From the NCBI RefSeq assembly GCF_900107045.1, contig NZ_FNON01000002.1:1-64000 (forward strand): a stretch of DNA of 64,000 bases, given 5' to 3'. Each line of letters opens with the position of its first letter. Position 1 is the stretch's first letter. Below, piece after piece: positions 62,097-64,000 of this stretch. The DNA comes from Amycolatopsis xylanica (GTDB lineage: Bacteria > Actinomycetota > Actinomycetes > Mycobacteriales > Pseudonocardiaceae). Both the position numbers and the translations under genes were made by a program. The notes beneath the pieces are model-generated. The model was not told the DNA's origin, did not search any database, and saw nothing but the letters and a program-made list of their open reading frames with translations.

Positions 62097-62612
62097 ATGG
62101 GGAAGAAATCGTTGGCGGCGCTGATGGCCGTGCTCGCGGTGTCCGGCTGCACGTCGAGCACCTTCAGCCGCCTCACGCCCGCCGAACAGGAGACCCGCGG
62201 TTCGGGTGAACTCGCCGCCGACCTGCTCGGCGCGCTGCACGAACGCGGCGTCCAGACCACCGACAGCGCCTCCGCGCGCATCAGCGACATCGACCACGCC
62301 GCGGCGCTGATCACCGACGGGGACCGGCACGGGATGATCGAGGTCCGCCACGGCTCGATGGGCCAGGGTGACCCCGAATGCACGCGGCCGCAGCCTTGCC
62401 AGACCGCCGACGTCAGCGAAAAGAAGATGGTGATCATCGAGACCCCGATCTCGGTCACCATCGAGGTCTACTTGCCGGACAACGGGTTGACAGGCACGCT
62501 CACCGAAACGAAGAGCACGTCGCGGTTCTGGTCGGGCGGGCCTGCCTTGGCACACCTCCCGCTCGAATCCATGGCCGCGGCGGCCCTCGCCGCGGACCTG
62601 ATCAGGTACTAG
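62097..62612 (+). CDS. Small lipoprotein, unknown family
   Basis: A 171-aa predicted lipoprotein. The signal peptide MGKKSLAALMAVLAV ends with the lipobox SGC at residues 16-18. The mature part has a helical segment (GELAADLLGALHERGV) and a strand-rich C-terminal half with two Cys (PECTRPQPCQT). I do not recognise a family. It is divergent from the amidohydrolase and convergent with a GNAT gene, so there is no operon partner. Confidence 0.65.
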   Translation: MGKKSLAALMAVLAVSGCTSSTFSRLTPAEQETRGSGELAADLLGALHERGVQTTDSASARISDIDHAAALITDGDRHGMIEVRHGSMGQGDPECTRPQPCQTADVSEKKMVIIETPISVTIEVYLPDNGLTGTLTETKSTSRFWSGGPALAHLPLESMAAAALAADLIRY

Positions 62613-62621
62613 TGCGCCCGG

Positions 62622-63086
62622 TCAGGCGATCTCCTTCTCGAAATGCACGAGCTGATAGTCGAACTCCGGCGAACGATGGGTTTCGTGATAGCCCAAGCGT
62701 TTGTAGAGCCGTAACGGTCCTTGGCTGTACTCGCCGGTGAACAGCCGGAAGACCGTCACCCCGCGCGGTAGCCTCGCCTCGGCGGCCAGCAGCAGCGAAC
62801 TGCCGTAGCCGTTCCCTTGCCGGTCGGGGGCGACGACCAGACGGCCCACCTCGCCCACGTTCCCGACCACACGGACACGCACGCTCGCGACCAGCCGCGC
62901 CTCTTCGCGGTAGCCCCAGGCGAGACACAACGGGTCGCCCAGCGCTTCCCTGGTCTCCGCCAGAGTCTCCACGAGAGGTGGCAGGTCGAACGTCCGATGT
63001 GCCCGCGCTTCAGTCACATACGCCGCACGCTGCAGCGTAAGAATCTCGCCCGCGTCCTGCGGGCCGAGCCTCACCGGTTCCATCAT
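62622..63086 (-). CDS. GNAT-family N-acetyltransferase
   Basis: A 154-aa acetyltransferase with the acetyl-CoA loop VVAPDRQGNGYGSSLL. The N terminus is EPVRLGPQDAGEILTLQRAAY, and the C-terminal part has SQGPLRLYKRLGYHETH. The substrate is unknown. ATG 63086 is used; a second Met follows directly. It lies upstream of and on the same strand as nothing else, ending 10 nt from the convergent lipoprotein gene. Confidence 0.85.
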   Translation of the reverse strand: MMEPVRLGPQDAGEILTLQRAAYVTEARAHRTFDLPPLVETLAETREALGDPLCLAWGYREEARLVASVRVRVVGNVGEVGRLVVAPDRQGNGYGSSLLLAAEARLPRGVTVFRLFTGEYSQGPLRLYKRLGYHETHRSPEFDYQLVHFEKEIA

Positions 63087-63124
63087 TCGAGGCTAAACCG
63101 GGCGTCTCCCGCTGTCGCCCGAAT

Positions 63125-64000
63125 TCAGCCGAGCCGGATGCCCCAGCTGCCTGACCAGGAGGTTCCCGGCTCCAGCTCGATCAGGTCGGTGCCGGTGTTG
63201 AGCGCGTCGGCCGGGCAGGTCATCGGCTCGATCGCGATGCCGCGGCCCCGCCCGACGAGCTCGGCCGGGGTGAACACCTGGACCCACTTGAAGTCGGGAC
63301 CGGCCCACACGTCGAGCGTGGTCTCGCCGTGGGTGAGCGTGTGGTGGTGGCGGCCGTCCTCGCCCGCGGTGAGCCCGCCGAACGCGGTGTCGAGGTCGAC
63401 GCCGGCGAGCACCTGGCCGCCGCGGAAGTCGTACTCGGTCCCCTCGACGTCGCGTTCGGTGTCGTACGGCATCTGCTCGTCACCCAGGTACGGCCGGACG
63501 CGGGTGGCGGGCAGCGTCAGGGTGAGCTCGTCGGTCGGCGCGTCGCCGATGCGGAAGTACGGGTGCGTGCCGAGGCCGACGCCGATCGGCGAGTCGCCCT
63601 CGTTGCGGATCTCGTGGGTGATGGTCAGCTCGCGCGGCGCGATCTCGTAAGTGGTGACGGCACGCAGCGGCACCGGCCAGCCGGGCTCGCCGTCGATGTC
63701 GACGCACAGCGTGATCGACGATTCGGCGTGCTCGAGCAGCTCCCACTCCTTGTGGCGGGTGAGGCCGTGGATCGCGTTGCCGCGTGCTTCCTCGGTGATC
63801 TCCAGCTGCTGCTTCTCGCCTTGATAAACCCACTGGCCGCCCTTGGTGCGGTTCGGCCAGGGCAGCAGCACCTGACCTGCGCCTTTGGGCGGTTTCTCGT
63901 CGGCGGCGAACTCCTCGACATAGGGCACTCCACCGACCTCGAACAGGCGCAGCCCGGCGCCGATCTCGGTGACGACGGCGCGCGCGTTGCCGCGGGTGAT
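63125..64000 (-). CDS. Aldose 1-epimerase family protein (5' end beyond window)
   Basis: At least 291 aa of a mutarotase-fold enzyme that interconverts sugar anomers. Active-site-like stretches are LLPWPNRTKGGQWV, GNAIHGLTRH with a catalytic-type His, VGLGTHPYFRIG with a second His, and a C-terminal GIAIEPMTCPADALNTG with the catalytic Glu. The frame stays open to the window edge, with residues ITRGNARAVVTEIGAGLRLFE visible in pieces at the start, so the true start lies outside. The substrate sugar is unknown. Confidence 0.88.
   Translation of the reverse strand: MTRGNARAVVTEIGAGLRLFEVGGVPYVEEFAADEKPPKGAGQVLLPWPNRTKGGQWVYQGEKQQLEITEEARGNAIHGLTRHKEWELLEHAESSITLCVDIDGEPGWPVPLRAVTTYEIAPRELTITHEIRNEGDSPIGVGLGTHPYFRIGDAPTDELTLTLPATRVRPYLGDEQMPYDTERDVEGTEYDFRGGQVLAGVDLDTAFGGLTAGEDGRHHHTLTHGETTLDVWAGPDFKWVQVFTPAELVGRGRGIAIEPMTCPADALNTGTDLIELEPGTSWSGSWGIRLG

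Overview
The window is high-GC DNA from an actinomycete, most likely a member of the Pseudonocardiaceae (Amycolatopsis/Lentzea-like). The evidence is very strong G/C third-position bias, many GTG/TTG starts, a mycothiol-dependent formaldehyde dehydrogenase, an actinobacterial integration host factor, F420/LLM-type oxidoreductase, SigE-type sigma factor, DUF3558 lipoprotein and an EspG-like protein. Taxonomy is inferred from gene content only; no rRNA or tRNA gene was seen.

Layout. 1-350: end of an IS30-family transposase, apparently inserted into a dispersed palindromic element. 350-8445: fungal-cell-wall degradation locus, with a divergent pair of ROK regulators, then three secreted modular enzymes in one direction (GH16 glucanase + GH75 chitosanase, GH30 glucanase, GH18 chitinase). 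These carry four closely related ricin-type lectin cassettes and are preceded by a dre-like (DasR/NagR type) palindrome. 8543-9619: threonine-aldolase-like PLP enzyme. 9663-14767: 5-oxoproline locus (GntR regulator, divergent MFS carrier, UPF0317 protein, PxpA, PxpB, PxpC). 14742-21803: AlkB, SigE-like sigma factor with a coupled membrane protein, small catalase-like haem protein, zinc alcohol dehydrogenase with a truncated HTH protein, LLM oxidoreductase, DtxR/MntR-like regulator, GNAT. 22093-25411: four-gene ESX-associated cassette (WXG-like helical protein, DUF3558 lipoprotein, Gly-rich PPE-like protein, EspG).

25462-31624: acyl-CoA and amidohydrolase genes (YtcJ-like amidohydrolase; enoyl-CoA hydratase, acyl-CoA ligase and TetR as one operon; acyl-CoA dehydrogenase). 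31766-35467: dicarboxylate symporter, phosphopantetheinyl transferase, isochorismate synthase, mIHF. 36082-40784: fatty-acid CoA ligase, then a sugar ABC importer without its ATPase. 40971-44508: secreted Tat metallophosphoesterase, hotdog thioesterase, secreted C39 peptidase. 44758-51608: cytochrome P450 divergent from mycothiol formaldehyde dehydrogenase, a GGCT-like protein, an AGPS-like FAD enzyme divergent from TetR-GlpD. 51730-57542: NatAB-like ABC exporter, photolyase, citrate synthase, PfkB kinase. 57539-64000: TetR/acyl-CoA dehydrogenase pair, small secreted protein, Uma2 nuclease, amidohydrolase, lipoprotein, GNAT and a cut-off aldose-1-epimerase.

The most striking non-coding feature is a set of three families of long, near-perfect intergenic palindromes that recur through the window, almost always just after gene ends and mostly between convergent genes: family A (core GTCGTGAGTG...CACTCACGAC), family B (core TTAGCGGGCTTTA... 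or GGATAAAGCGGGC...) and family C (A-tract, three copies of a module like AATGTGGCTTTCGTCAG, T-tract). They look like bidirectional terminators that have spread like small mobile repeats. One family A copy is split by about 200 bp holding a perfect 23-bp-stem palindrome.
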